The notes: generated by a model not told the origin, from the letters alone. DNA of 64,000 nt from an uncultured Methylophilaceae bacterium (GCA_905182075.1 CAJIZS010000001.1:558001-622000), one strand, 5' to 3'. Positions 43,698 through 54,524 are shown, numbered from the stretch's first letter. A program made the numbers and translations.

Positions 43698-44143
43698 TTA
43701 ACCTGCAAAGAGTCCAGCGAGCAAGTCATCGAATAGAATACCCCAACCTCCTTTTATATTTTTATCCACCCAAGAAATTGGCCAAGGTTTCCAGATATCA
43801 AATAATCTAAATAGCGCGAATGCTCCAAAATAAGCAAGTGCTGTGTGAGGAACAAAAGAATAATAAGAAATGCAACAATTTCGTCAATTACGATGCAACT
43901 GGGATCCTTAATCTTTAATATTTGACTGGTATGGTTGGAAACATAAATACCAATAAAAAAAAGTGCAACAGCAAAAATATAAGATATATTTGTAGGGAGT
44001 AGTAATGTTAAATAAAATATTGGTAAAGCAACCAATGTACCTAGAGTACCTGGAGCATGAGGATAAAGTCCAGTTCCAAATCCCAGGGCTAAAAAAGCGG
44101 ACACATCTTTAAATAATAATTTATTAGGACGCAAAATGTACAA
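43698..44143 (-). CDS. pgpA: Phosphatidylglycerophosphatase A, frameshifted
   Basis: Integral membrane phosphatase forming phosphatidylglycerol. LALGFGTGLYPHAPGTLGTLVALP and the metal-site block DPSCIVIDEIVAF identify it. The frame shifts near 43860; the remainder (FRLFDIWKPWPISWVDKN, GGWGILFDDLLAGLFAG) ends at 43698. Between thiL and pncC, as in related genomes. Confidence 0.92.
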
Positions 44144-44171
44144 ATCCTTTTATTTTGATTTTAATGTAAAC

Positions 44172-45065
44172 CTAAGCATAAATATTTAATTTACTTCCTT
44201 TTTTTATCGCCCCTATTCTTGAAAGTTTAATGGATGGGAGGGCGTTGAGTTTATTTATTTTTATCCGATTTTTTTTAGGAGCTGTTAGGATTAGCTGATA
44301 GTCATCACCACCATTAAGTCCGAAATCGTAGTAGCCATTCTTTTTTATCCATAAATTCATTGGTAAATCATCTAGGTTTATATCTGCTCCAACCCCTGAA
44401 GATTTTAAGATGTGGGAAAGATCAGATATTAATCCATCAGATAAATCAATCGCTGCATTACTTAATTTAGCTAATTTCTTTATTATTGATGGGTATATTT
44501 TCGGGACCTCTAGTGCCTTAATAGCTTTTTTTCTCAAATGCGGAGATATCATAACTTTGCTTTCAAGAGCTGCTAACCCTAATGCTGCTAGACCTACCTC
44601 ACCGGTAACCCAAACATCATCTTGAGGTTTTGCATTTGACCGAAGTAATGTATTTTTTCTCTCTACTTGACCTAATATACAAACATTTATAGAAAGTGGC
44701 CCTTTCGTTGTATCGCCTCCTATTAAGTCAATTCCATATTTTTTTGCACAGCTAAAAAAACCTTCTGAGAATTCTTTTATCCAGGACTCCTTTATTTCAG
44801 GGAGTGAGATACTTAAGAGAGCAAACTTAGCATCGCCACCCATTGCATTAATGTCCGAAATATTGACAGCTAAAGATTTCCACCCTAAGTTAAAGGGACT
44901 TGTGCGAGGTAAAAAATGTGTTTTTTCGTTGAGGGTGTCAGTTGATATTGCCCAATAATACTTTTTATCTTTTATAAAAAGGGCGGCATCATCCCCAATA
45001 CCTTTAAAAGCTTTTGTTTTTTTAATATCAAAATACTTACTGATAATTGAGAATTCTAATTGCAT
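44172..45065 (-). CDS. thiL: Thiamine-monophosphate kinase
   Basis: Intact 297-residue ATP-dependent kinase making thiamine diphosphate. GIGDDAALF, DTLNEKTHFLPRTSPFNLGWK, NISDINAMGGDAKFALLS, DLIGGDTTKGPL, DLSDGLISDLSHIL and GLNGGDDYQLILTAP are all present. It begins one base after the mog stop and lies 28 bases upstream of pgpA. No frameshift. Confidence 0.96.
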   Translation of the reverse strand: MQLEFSIISKYFDIKKTKAFKGIGDDAALFIKDKKYYWAISTDTLNEKTHFLPRTSPFNLGWKSLAVNISDINAMGGDAKFALLSISLPEIKESWIKEFSEGFFSCAKKYGIDLIGGDTTKGPLSINVCILGQVERKNTLLRSNAKPQDDVWVTGEVGLAALGLAALESKVMISPHLRKKAIKALEVPKIYPSIIKKLAKLSNAAIDLSDGLISDLSHILKSSGVGADINLDDLPMNLWIKKNGYYDFGLNGGDDYQLILTAPKKNRIKINKLNALPSIKLSRIGAIKKGSKLNIYA

Positions 45066-45066
45066 G

Positions 45067-45642
45067 TTATTTTTTTTTAGGACGAAAAGATTTCACTATA
45101 GCTTCATTTGTTTCTATGTAAGCAGCTCCAATAAGGTCAAGACAATAAGGAACTGCGGCAAAGATACCAGGAACCAAAGTATTATTCTTTGTATCCTTTA
45201 GCCCTTCTAGAGTCTGAACAATTGATTTGGGCTGGCCTGGGAGATTAATAATAAGTGTTTTTTTTCTAATCACAGCTACCTGCCTTGATAAGATTGCAGT
45301 AGGAACAAAATTTAAACTAATCTGACGCATTTGTTCACCAAACCCTGGCATTTCTTTGTCACCAACAATTAATGTAGCCTCAGGTGTTACATCCCTCTCT
45401 GACGGACCAGTTCCACCAGTTGTAAGGATTAGGTCGCATTGCTTGTTATCAACCATTTCAATTAAAGTAGATTTTATAATTTCGAGTTCATCTGGAATTA
45501 TAATTTCAAATGACTCAAATTGTTCTTTTAATGCCTCCTTAAGCCAGTTTTGTAACTGCGGTAATCCTTCATCTTTGTACATACCTGATGATGCGCGATC
45601 ACTTATAGATACCAATCCAATCTTAATGAATCTTTTTGTCAT
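45067..45642 (-). CDS. mog: Molybdopterin adenylyltransferase
   Basis: Intact 191-residue MogA-type enzyme that adenylates molybdopterin before molybdate insertion. VSISDRASSGMYKDEG, LILTTGGTGPSERDVTPEAT, FGEQMRQISL and INLPGQPKSIVQTLEGL are canonical. It heads the mog-thiL-pgpA-pncC-recA-recX-alaS run on the minus strand. Confidence 0.94.
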   Translation of the reverse strand: MTKRFIKIGLVSISDRASSGMYKDEGLPQLQNWLKEALKEQFESFEIIIPDELEIIKSTLIEMVDNKQCDLILTTGGTGPSERDVTPEATLIVGDKEMPGFGEQMRQISLNFVPTAILSRQVAVIRKKTLIINLPGQPKSIVQTLEGLKDTKNNTLVPGIFAAVPYCLDLIGAAYIETNEAIVKSFRPKKK

Positions 45643-45701
45643 TGATGGGTCAACATAGTTATAATTTAAATTTTTATATTAACATTTCACAAAGGAATTT
45701 T

Positions 45702-46434
45702 ATGAATAATCCTTTTCAATAACTGATATACCTTTTTCGATGCATTTATCGATCATCTGATGATCAATCTCCACACCATAACCACAAATATTTTTTGTAT
45801 TGATTAAATCTTTTAGTAAAGAGCCATCGCCACAACCAAAATCAATGACCTTGCTTCGAAAAGGAACCCAGTCTGTAATAATTGCTATGATTTGATGGGC
45901 TATTCTGGGTTCACATCTTTAAACTTACCTCATTCATTAGCTGTTGATTTTGGTAAAAAAATAAAAGCTGATTTAGTTTTAATGTATGACCGTCAAATAA
46001 ATGGTTCAAGTAAAGCCTCGAAGTTCAAGGCGGCAAGACAAAAAGCCATCGCTGAAAATAGACTTAAGACCACTGGTAATGTAACAGAAATTGAAATTAC
46101 AGAATCAGATTTAGCTGACCCAAATGTTCGGTTTGATTTTTATACTACCTACTGGGTGAAATTACCTAAGCCAACCTTTGGCACTCATTTTATTAAATTA
46201 AAAGGAGGGGAAGACAAAAAAGCTATTGAAGGAGTTCAAGTCATAGCTGTGATAGAAAATTCTCCTGCTCACAAAGCGGGGATTTTAAAAAATGACAGCA
46301 TAAACTCAATCAATAACATTAAGGTTGATACTCCAGATGACCTTATTAAAGTGATTCGATTAAATAAAGGCAAAGAAGTTGAGGTAACCTATAAAAGGAA
46401 TGGTCAAATAAATAAGGTCTTGGTGGCTCTATAG
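45702..46434 (+). CDS. PDZ-domain protein, N-terminal part replaced
   Basis: The clean part (from about 45892) begins GYSGFTSLNLPHSLAVDFGKK and IKADLVLMYDRQ, then YTTYWVKLPKP, and ends in a PDZ domain (VIAVIENSPAHKAGILKND, VDTPDDLIKVIRLNKGKEV). Related proteobacterial proteins are exported with GYSSF near the N-terminus. A plausible original start with AAAGGAA is at 45702 (MNNPF), after which about 185 bases on the other strand encode part of MetW. The gene is convergent with yjgA. Function unknown. Confidence 0.72.
45706..45890 (-). other. MetW-like methyltransferase fragment
   Basis: Sixty-one codons on the minus strand read IIAIITDWVPFRSKVIDFGCGDGSLL, then GYGVEIDHQMIDKCIEKGISVI, the opening of MetW (IxxWIPxGSRVLDLGCGDG, GVEID). 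No start, no continuation. It interrupts the 5' end of the PDZ-protein gene, beginning just after GAATAATCC. Likely chimeric. Confidence 0.65.
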
Positions 46435-46435
46435 G

Positions 46436-46925
46436 CTAAGAAAAAAAAGGCCTTATTAATTTATATAATTGGCGAGAATGTTTATTGCCTTTATCGTTTT
46501 TTATTTCTTTTTTAGTATTTAGAATCAGCTGCCTAAGTAGTTGAATATCTATGTCCGGGTATTGTGATATAAAATTTGTTAACTCAGAATCATTACTAAT
46601 TAATTTATTTCGCCATTCTTCAATAAGATGATTTTTTTGAATCTCTTTTCTTGGATTTAAACCAATTTTCTCCATTGTCTCTAAAGCGTCAACCATATTA
46701 ATCGCTCTAAGAAGCTTACCTAAATATTGAACCTGCCGTTTCTTAGCTGAATTGGATTTAATATTTTTAAGCTCATTAATTGCTTCATAAATACCTGCGG
46801 GGAAGTTAAATTTATTTAATACTTCTTGGATCAACTAGATATTTTTCTCCAAATTTTTTTATATCTTTGGATTCTTTTTTTAGAGTTGTTTTACTTATGA
46901 TTTCTTTCTGATCTAAATTTTCCAT
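46436..46925 (-). CDS. yjgA: DUF615 family protein YjgA (50S assembly-associated), frameshifted
   Basis: The N-terminus (ISKTTLKKESKDIKKFGEKYL) and, after a frame change near 46830, LNKFNFPAGIYEAINELKNIKSN, KKRQVQYLGKLLRAI and FISQYPDIDIQLLRQLI match YjgA/DarP, which associates with late 50S intermediates. Adjacent and divergent to pmbA, the usual pair. Length about 163 codons. Confidence 0.9.
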
Positions 46926-46987
46926 TACATTTAATGCCTAATCGCGACTATGATTCTGTATGATATCAGTTTTAATAAGTAAATTTT

Positions 46988-48324
46988 ATGCCTACAAGAA
47001 TATTAAATTATACTAAAGCTGATCTTTCAGAGATTGCCGTTGAGATATTAGCTTTAGCAAAGGTATAAATGATTTTAATGATTTGGATATAAGTGTTGGA
47101 ACAGGCACATCTGTATCGGTCAGAATGGGTACTGTAGAAACTATTGAATTAAATAAAGATAAAAGTATTTCTATAACTGTTTACTTTAATAAATTACGCG
47201 GCTCTTCATCAACATCAGACTTTAGTATGGATTCTATTAATTCATGCGTCGAAGCTGCTTGTGACATTGCAAGATATACGTCAGAAGATAACGCTTTTGG
47301 GTTAGCCAAACCAGAATTACTTGCTAAAGAATTTAAGGATCTTGGCTTACATAGTCCGTGGGAGGCAGACCAAAAAGATATGATTCGGCTTGCAACTGAT
47401 TGCGAGCAAAGTGCATTATCTTATGGCGATAAAATAAAAAATTCTGAAGGTTCTAGTATCAATACTTCTGAAAGCCTTTTTGTTTATGCCAACTCTAATG
47501 GGTTTCTAGGTGGCTTTCCTTCATCTCGACATTCTTTAAGTTGCTCAGTTATATCTTCAGACAAATCTGGTATGCAGCGGGATTATAGCTACTCTTCATC
47601 TAGAAAATTTGAAAACTTAAAGTCAACAAAAGATGTAGGGCAAGATGCGGCATCAAGGGCTTTAAGGAGACTAAGACCTGCAAAAATAAAAACTGGTCGT
47701 TATCCGGTTATATTCGAAGCACCAGTTGCTCCATCAATAATATCTGCATTAGTATCCGCAGTTTCTGGAGGCAATCTATTTAGAGAAACTTCTTTTTTGT
47801 TAAACTCATTGGACAGTAAGGTGGCATCTAGTATCTTAACAATTAAGGAAGATCCTTTTCAGTTATGCGGAAATGCTAGCACCTCTTTTGATGACGATGG
47901 GGTAATGGTTCAACCTAGAGTGGTGGTGGACAAGGGGTATTTATCTGGATACTTTTTATCAACTTATAGTGGCAGAAGACTGGGTATGGAAACCACAGGC
48001 AATGCTGGAGGGGCACATAACTTAATAGCGAATTCGTCAGTAGAAAATTTAGATAAATTAATAGCTCAAATGGATACAGGACTTATTGTTACTGAATTAA
48101 TGGGACAAGGATTAAATATAGTTACAGGAGATTACTCAAGGGGTGTGGCGGGTTTATGGGTCGAGAAAGGCGTAATTAAGCACGCTGTAGAAGAGATTAC
48201 TATTGCAGGTAACATGAAGGATATGCTTATGGGTATTGTTGGTGTTGGTGGTGACTTGTACCTTAATGGGTCAAAATATACTGGTTCAATTTTAATCGAA
48301 AGTATGACTGTAGCTTCAAATTAA
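46988..48324 (+). CDS. pmbA: Metalloprotease PmbA/TldE, one frameshift
   Basis: Partner of TldD in a protease that processes small peptides. SVRMGTVETIELNKDKSISITVY, STSDFSMDSINSCVEAACDIARYT, VIFEAPVAPSIISALVSAVSGG and TGNAGGAHNL are characteristic. The frame shifts near 47068 in the first 30 codons; the start at 46988 (MPTRILNYTKADLSEIA) is supported by the family. It overlaps mlaA tail-to-tail by 4 bases. Confidence 0.94.
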
Positions 48325-49094
48325 TTTGCTGAAGAAACCCTTTCTACTGAAGTAGAATTTTCGGGAGTTTCGTCTGAATCGACAAAATCTAAATATTTAT
48401 TGTATTCAATTAATAAATCTTCCCCATTTATCATAGTGTTTCGGTATTGGAGGTAGGCGTCTCTTTGGAATGCATACGGATCTAAAGACGCTTCGTCTAG
48501 GATGTTTGATGCATCGAGTAATGATGCCCTTGAATCTATAATTCTTAACACCATCAATTGATTTCTTAGCTTAACATCATTTATGTAGCCCAAAGGATCA
48601 ATAAATAAAGCATCAACAGCAGTTCCAGTTCCATCTCTTAACGTCGACGGACCAAGGAAAGGTAAAACCAAATAATTACTACTTTTCCAGCCATAAGAGG
48701 CTAATGTAGTCCCAAAGTCTTCTTTTCTTCTTTCACCGCCGCTCATGGAGTGAACGTCTACAAAACCAAGTAATCCAACAGTTGAATTTAAAGCTACACG
48801 TTCGCCATCATTAAGAGCATTATTGAATTCAAATTGTAAGATATCATTTACTGTGGTTATAAAATCTCGAATATTATTAAAGAAATTATCGACTCCCTTT
48901 TGAGCAAATTCCGGAGCTACAGTCTTATACCCAGTGGCAACAGGTTTAAGAATAACCGAATCTAGTGTGTCGTTAAATTGGTAAACCCCTCTATTAAATT
49001 TTTCGTACGGATCATTTGGACTGGTTCCAGTTGCGCAACCAATTAAAAGAGAAAGTAATAAAAAGCTAATGAATTTTTTAAGATATGTATGCAT
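48321..49094 (-). CDS. mlaA: Outer-membrane lipid asymmetry lipoprotein MlaA (VacJ)
   Basis: Intact 257-residue lipoprotein. Lipobox LLIGC (Cys20). NDPYEKFNRGVYQFNDTLD, GYKTVAPEFAQKGVDNFFNNI, DFGTTLASYGW, YLVLPFLGPSTLRDGTG and SLDPYAFQRDAYLQYR are diagnostic. It removes mislocalised phospholipids from the outer leaflet and hands them to MlaC; the other mla genes are not in this window. Confidence 0.96.
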   Translation of the reverse strand: MHTYLKKFISFLLLSLLIGCATGTSPNDPYEKFNRGVYQFNDTLDSVILKPVATGYKTVAPEFAQKGVDNFFNNIRDFITTVNDILQFEFNNALNDGERVALNSTVGLLGFVDVHSMSGGERRKEDFGTTLASYGWKSSNYLVLPFLGPSTLRDGTGTAVDALFIDPLGYINDVKLRNQLMVLRIIDSRASLLDASNILDEASLDPYAFQRDAYLQYRNTMINGEDLLIEYNKYLDFVDSDETPENSTSVERVSSAN

Positions 49095-49192
49095 AATTTA
49101 GGGTCATTATATCTTAATTTGTTGTATTCACAGCACAGAAAATTCAGAATTTTGTGCTTTAAATAAAATTTGTTGCATTTAAGCAACATTAA

Positions 49193-50604
49193 TTAATTAT
49201 TCTTAAATAAAGCTATAGCACGAGCTTTTTGTTCTGCATGGTTCACTATTGGGTAGGGGTAATTCACGCCTAACTTAACGGGAAAAGTACTTGGTGATTT
49301 ATCAAAAAAAAGTGATGGTTGATGTATTTCTTTCTTACTAAGTGAGTCTAATTCAGGAACATATTTTTTAATAAAATTACCATCCGGATCAAATCTTTCT
49401 GACTGGAGGGTGGGGTTAAAGACTCGAAAATACGGTTGTGCATCACAGCCTGAGACCTGCAACCCATTGCCAATTACCAATATTACTTGCCATTTCATAG
49501 TCATGTAATTTTTCAGCAAAATATGCTTCTCCCCATCGCCAGTCTATTAATAAGTGCTTGCATAAAAAACTACCTACTACCATTCTAACTCTGTTGTGCA
49601 TAAATCCAGTAGAATTTAATTGACGCATACCGGCATCAACAATCGGAAACCCTGTTTTACCACTAGTCCAAGCTTCAAATTTTTTCTCATCATTTTCAAA
49701 TTTAAGGTTATCGTACTTGAGCTTAAATGTTTTACCGCTGTCTACGTGAGGAAAATTTGAGAGTATTTGAAAATAAAAATCTCTCCATATTAATTCGTTT
49801 AGCCAAGTCGAAGAACCCTCTGAACTATTTTCAAGTGCTATTTTTGCAAGATGCCTTATTGATACAGTACCGAATCTATTGTGAACAGAAAGGTACGAAA
49901 CACCTTTTTTACCTGGGAAATTTCTTAGTTGATTATAATTCTTTATTCTTTTTTTAAAGTCTTCAATTAAGGCTAACCCACCTTTTGTTCCAATTGGTAG
50001 ATTCATTGACAATAGATTTGAATTTTCAAAGCCTATTTCGCTTATCACTTAGATTTTTTTTACCAAAAGCTTTTGCTAAATTTTTCTTAAAAGAATTTAT
50101 TGGAATAAGATTCAATTAAAGAATTTTTTTTTGCAATATTATTTTTGTAGGGAGTAAATCCATATGTTGAAGGCAATCCCTCAATATCAAGTAGATCTTT
50201 TCTTCGAATATCACTTGATCTTTAAATTGGTGCAATTTGATATCAATTTTTTTTAACTCACCATCAATTTTTTTATCTCTTTCAATGGCGTAATTTTCGT
50301 AATCCTTATTTAAAAACAAATCACTACATTTATATTTTTTCATTAAAGATACCATTTTATATAAAACAAGCCTTGTACAAATGATTTATTCACTTCTTTA
50401 AATTCATCAGATTTTATTTCTTTTAGATTGTAGGTAATCGTCTCTGTGTGTTTTGTTTGTTAGTCCATCTAAAATTTTGATATCAAAAATAAAGCAACAA
50501 TATACTGCTTTCGATTTATTTAAAGCTTGGAAAAGAGCGTTATGGTCATATAGCCTGAGGTCTCTTCTAAACCACACAAGGCTGTTAGTAATATTATTAC
50601 TCAC
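49193..50604 (-). CDS. phrB: Deoxyribodipyrimidine photolyase, frameshifted
   Basis: CPD photolyase. The antenna domain begins LVWFRRDLRLYDHNALFQAL. The FAD domain has FPGKKGVSYLSVHNRFGTVSIR, LNELIWRDFYFQIL, FPIVDAGMRQLNSTGFMHNR, LLIDWRWGEAYFAEKL and DYEMASNIGNWQWVAG, then RVFNPTLQSERFDPDG. Frame changes near 50440, 50390, 50115, 50050 and 49450. The start overlaps the rlmH stop by 8 bases. Total about 470 codons is normal. Confidence 0.94.
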
Positions 50605-51041
50605 GATGATATGGGTGATTAGTATTAATTGAATTTGCTCTAAAAATTTGCTCGATTAATATAATTTTTACAAGTTGGTGTGGAAGTGTCATTTTAGATA
50701 GACTTAGGTTGAAGCCACTTAGTTCTAATATTTTTTTACTTAACCCATCAGAGCCTCCAATAATAAAAGCTATACTGGAATGTGACTCCTTCCATTTAGT
50801 TAAATTTTCCGCAAGTTTTTTTGATGTACTTTGTAGCCCAGATTCCTCTAAGCAAATAACGAAATCTTTATCGATATAATTTAGAATATTTTTTGCTTCT
50901 GAACTCTTCTTTATCTCTATAGTACTAAATTTCTTCTCTGGTTTTATTTGAAACCCAAATGGGGTAGTCGATGGATATCAGGTTAATATTCCTGAACCCA
51001 GTTAGGAGGACGTTTCCAATTGAAATAATTTTAATTTTCAA
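50597..51041 (-). CDS. rlmH: 23S rRNA (pseudouridine1915-N3)-methyltransferase RlmH, frameshifted
   Basis: SPOUT methyltransferase. After the start (LKIKIISIGN, probably TTG at 51039-51041) frames change near 50985 and 50930. The C-terminal part is clear: IAFIIGGSDGLSKKIL (SAM knot) and LTLPHQL-like MTLPHQLVKIILIEQIFRA ending in NHPYHRE. rsfS-rlmH is the standard pair; the stop at 50597 lies inside phrB. Confidence 0.88.
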
Positions 51042-51057
51042 AGCCTTGTAGCTTTAG

Positions 51058-51381
51058 TTATGTTGTCCATAATTCTTCAAGGTTAAAGTATGCCCTTGTG
51101 GTTGGCGTCATAATATGAACAACAACATCGCCAAGGTCGACTAAAACCCATTCACCTTCTCTTTCACCCTCGACCCCTAAAACTTGAACACCAAGAGCAT
51201 TCATTTTTTCCTTAACACTACCAGCAAGTGCTTTGGTCTGCCTTGAAGAATTTGCGCTTGCGATAATCATAAAGTCTGTTATTGCCGTATTATCTTTAAC
51301 GTTAAGAGCTACAATATCGAAGGCTTTTATGTCCTCTAATGCATGGATTACGTTTTTTTTAATAGTGGTAACTGAAGTCAA
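51058..51381 (-). CDS. rsfS: Ribosomal silencing factor RsfS
   Basis: Intact 107-residue protein that binds uL14 and blocks subunit joining under starvation. ALEDIKAFDIVALNVKDNTAITDFMII, SSRQTKALAGSVKEK and GEWVLVDLGDVVVHIMTP are diagnostic. No nadD gene precedes it here; the upstream gene is panD. Confidence 0.95.
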   Translation of the reverse strand: MTSVTTIKKNVIHALEDIKAFDIVALNVKDNTAITDFMIIASANSSRQTKALAGSVKEKMNALGVQVLGVEGEREGEWVLVDLGDVVVHIMTPTTRAYFNLEELWTT

Positions 51382-51391
51382 AATTTATTTT

Positions 51392-51740
51392 TTATGCAGC
51401 TTGAATATCAATTGAATTTTTACTAATTGTGATCTTATTACTTTCATCAACGTATACAAGTTGAGGGTGGTATTTCTTAAGTTCTATTTCATTATAATCA
51501 GCATAAGTGGCAACAATCAATTTATCTCCAGGATTAGCTTTATGAGCTGCAGCGCCATTAACAGATATAATTCCACTTCCAGGCTCTGCTAATATGCGTA
51601 AGTTACAAGCCGCTCTCCATTTGTAATATTGTAAATAGATATTTTTTCATATTCAGATATATTTGCTTCTTTTAGGAGAGCGATATCAATTGCACAAGAC
51701 CCCTCGTACTCAAGTTCAGAGTGGGTAACTCTCCTCGTTT
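51392..51740 (-). CDS. panD: Aspartate 1-decarboxylase, 5' end unclear and one frameshift
   Basis: Pyruvoyl enzyme making beta-alanine. [19 protein letters not shown] contains the self-cleavage Gly-Ser bond, and [27 protein letters not shown] follows. The frame shifts near 51605. The first about 12 residues are damaged (TRRVTHSE instead of the usual MLRxxLxxKIHRVTVTHSE) and no start codon is visible, so the start is approximate. panB, panC and panD are in one block. Confidence 0.88.
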
Positions 51741-51817
51741 AGTTAATTAACTTTGGTATTTTAATTCTAATTAAAGTTGTTTCTTTGATATTAATTAATT
51801 ATTTTCCGTCATTATAA

Positions 51818-52641
51818 TCAGTTAGACGATTCTATGCAAAATTCTATGTTATCTATTAATCTGACTTCTCCTAATTTTGCCGCTCCTAAAGCCACTAAAT
51901 CGGTGTCACCAGGAACTGGTTTTTTTAGGTCAAGCTGCCTTCGTATTTCCAGGTAATTTACTGACACCATAATCTATGGACATATACATGTAATCTTTAT
52001 TTATCATCATAATGTTGCTCAACTATTTTTATAAAATGATTGGCAATTACTGAACTCAAGCTTTTATCTTTTAATTCTGGTTTTATTAAGTTATTTCTCG
52101 AACTTAGTGCTAATTGATTTTTTTCACGAACAGTTTCAACCTCAATGGAAATAATTGAACATGTTGAGGATATAAATTTTTTTATAAGGTAAAGTTGTTG
52201 ATAGTCTTTTTTTCCTAAAACCACATAATTAGGTTTAAAAAAATCAAATAGTTTTTCAATTATTGTAATTACTCCAACAAAATGACCGGGTCTTGAGGCC
52301 CCACATAATTCATTACTAATTTCAGGTAATTTATATTTTATGTTGGAGGGGTTGGGGTAGATATCATGGGCATTTGGGGTAAATAAAAAATTTACCTTAA
52401 GTATTTTAAGTATTTTTTTATCTTCCGCCAATGATCTTGGATAATTTTGATGGTCTTTTTGAGATTCAAACTGAATGGGGTTAACAAAAATTGATACGAC
52501 GATATTTTTTGAAACTTTCTGTGCCGCCTTTATTAGCTCAATATGACCTTTATGAAGGTTTCCCATCGTTGGAACTAAAGCGATATTATTAACATTACTT
52601 AAAATTTGATTCAGTTCTTCAGGGCTTTTAATAGTGATCAT
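51818..52641 (-). CDS. panC: Pantothenate synthetase, frameshifted at the 3' end
   Basis: Joins pantoate and beta-alanine. [19 protein letters not shown] (HxGH), [50 protein letters not shown] and the KMSKS-like LALSSRNN motif are present. The frame shifts near 52000 and twice more; the end reads [14 protein letters not shown] at 51818. Start ATG overlaps the panB stop. Confidence 0.94.
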
Positions 52642-53371
52642 TAAGTTTTATTGTGAACCTTCGTGACAAAATCTTTGAGAGAACTAAAGCTTAATTTAGA
52701 GTAACTTTCAGCATTATCTGTTGATGTGCTATCAATTAATTTTGATGAAATGCCCAGAAGGTCGTAAAGAATTTCAACTTCGCCGGTACCTTTTGATTCG
52801 GAGCGGTAGGTAACTAAAGGAATATCTATACTTTTTGATATAGCTTCATTGATTTCTGTTGGAAGCATTGACAGGACAAGTATCTTAGCTCCAGCTTTTA
52901 CAAGTGTTTCAGCTTCTTTTTTTATAACTTTTACATTATATTTTTTTTTATTGTTTAAGGTTGCTTGCACATATAGCCAATGTGCCCACAAACAGCTACA
53001 CCATTCTTATTTAAAAATTCCACGGTATTAGCAACCTCAAGACCTCCTTCTATTTTAATTAAATCTGCTCCTGCCTCTATCAGCTTGGACGAATTAAAAA
53101 GTGCTAGTTTTTTGTTTGCAAAAGAACCAATTGGCATGTCAGCAATAATTGGCAATGAATCAGTTCCCCTTCTAACAGACTTTGTATGGTAGCAAACCTC
53201 TTCAATTGTAACCTTGTGCGTATTATTTTCACCCTTAATCATTAGTCCCAAAGAATCTCCAACTAGAACGGCATCAACTTTTATAAATTCCATTAATTTT
53301 GCAAAAGAAGCGTCGTAACAGGTAATAATTGCAAGCTTATTTTTTGTGAGTAATTTTTTGATATCAGCCAT
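52641..53371 (-). CDS. panB: 3-methyl-2-oxobutanoate hydroxymethyltransferase, frameshifted
   Basis: First step of pantoate synthesis. IITCYDASFAKLM, VDAVLVGDSLGLMIKGENNT, DMPIGSF, LIEAGADLIKIEGG, VCGHIGYM and, after a frame change near 52975, KEAETLVKAGAKILVLSMLP. Total about 243 codons. It lies between dNK and panC with 2-base or shorter gaps, so the whole run is probably one operon. Confidence 0.94.
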
Positions 53372-53373
53372 TT

Positions 53374-54021
53374 TTAGAAAACCTTAGGGTTAAAGTATTC
53401 CCTAACACTCGAGATCCCTTCGATTCTTTCGATCATCATATTTAATGCAGATTTATCTTTTAGTAGATCTATGTTTTCATTATTGACTATTAAGACATTA
53501 GATTTGTGTTCATTGTGGAAATAATTACTGTAAGACTCAGCAATTTTTTCTAAATATTCAGTAGATATTCTTTGTTCATAAGGTATATTTCTTTTTTCTA
53601 CTCTACTTCTTAGTAATTCAACCGGCGTTTGAAGATAGATAACTAAGTCAGGCACTGGCGCCTTAAGGTTTAAATGGTGATATATTTGATTGTAAAGCTT
53701 CAGCTCTTCTTCATCCAAGTTTAATTTGGCAAAAATCGGGTCTTTTTGTAAGAAAAAATCAGCAACCACACCATTTCTAAAAAAATCTTTTTGTTTAAGC
53801 TCCTCTAACTGGTTAGCTCTTTGGAAAAGAAAAAAAAGTTGTGTAGGCAATGAATAGTGCTTCATATCCTCATAAAATTTGGGTAAAAAAGGATTTCTTT
53901 CCGCTTTTTCGTTAAAAATATTTGCATGAAATTGTTCCGCAAGAAGTGATGTTAGTGTAGATTTTCCACAACCAATTGGACCTTCAACAACAATATATGA
54001 GTATTTATCGAATATATTCAA
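53374..54021 (-). CDS. Deoxynucleoside kinase (deoxyadenosine/deoxyguanosine kinase type)
   Basis: Intact 215-residue salvage kinase. YIVVEGPIGCGKSTLTSLLAEQ (P-loop), LFFLFQRANQLEEL, DFFLQKDPIFAKLNL and the lid RVEKRNIPYEQRIS are typical of the dNK family found between folK and panB in Betaproteobacteria and some gammaproteobacteria. The preferred nucleoside is not shown. Overlaps folK by 4 bases. Confidence 0.92.
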   Translation of the reverse strand: MNIFDKYSYIVVEGPIGCGKSTLTSLLAEQFHANIFNEKAERNPFLPKFYEDMKHYSLPTQLFFLFQRANQLEELKQKDFFRNGVVADFFLQKDPIFAKLNLDEEELKLYNQIYHHLNLKAPVPDLVIYLQTPVELLRSRVEKRNIPYEQRISTEYLEKIAESYSNYFHNEHKSNVLIVNNENIDLLKDKSALNMMIERIEGISSVREYFNPKVF

Positions 54022-54500
54022 CTGTCAATCCTAGTTATTAGCTGTGAAGTTATCAAAGAAGCCAATTTTTTTATTGACCCAAAATTTGGCATAGAAAAAT
54101 CTGGGTCAATTTCGAGTAATGGCATTAATGTAAAAAGCCTTTCATGCATCCTTGGATGAGGTACGATTAATGTAGGAGTATCTAAAACTAGATTATCAAT
54201 CAATAAAATATCTAGGTCCAGTGTTCTTGGCTCATTTTTTTTTATTCTAATTCTTCCGGACGCATGTTCAATCCTTTGAAGTTCGTAAAGTATATCGTGC
54301 GGTGATTGATCAGAAGTAATTTTAATAACAGCATTTATAAAATTTGGTTGATCAGTAAAACCAATAGGCGCAGTTTCGTAAAATGAAGATTTGTCTAATA
54401 ATTTAAAGTCAGAAGCCATTGCAATAGTCGAGATTGCAATTGTTAATTGATCGACTGGATTGTCTAAATTACTTCCAAGGGCGATGTAAATATTAGCCAT
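54018..54500 (-). CDS. folK: 2-amino-4-hydroxy-6-hydroxymethyldihydropteridine diphosphokinase
   Basis: Intact 160-residue enzyme of folate synthesis. YIALGSNLDNPVDQL, SSFYETAPIGFTDQPNFINAV, RIRIKKNEPRTLDLDILLID and VPHPRMHERLFTLMPLLEI are diagnostic. It follows pcnB at 24 bases and overlaps dNK. Confidence 0.96.
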   Translation of the reverse strand: MANIYIALGSNLDNPVDQLTIAISTIAMASDFKLLDKSSFYETAPIGFTDQPNFINAVIKITSDQSPHDILYELQRIEHASGRIRIKKNEPRTLDLDILLIDNLVLDTPTLIVPHPRMHERLFTLMPLLEIDPDFSMPNFGSIKKLASLITSQLITRIDS

Positions 54501-54524
54501 GCTTTTTTTTTGATTTATTAATTA

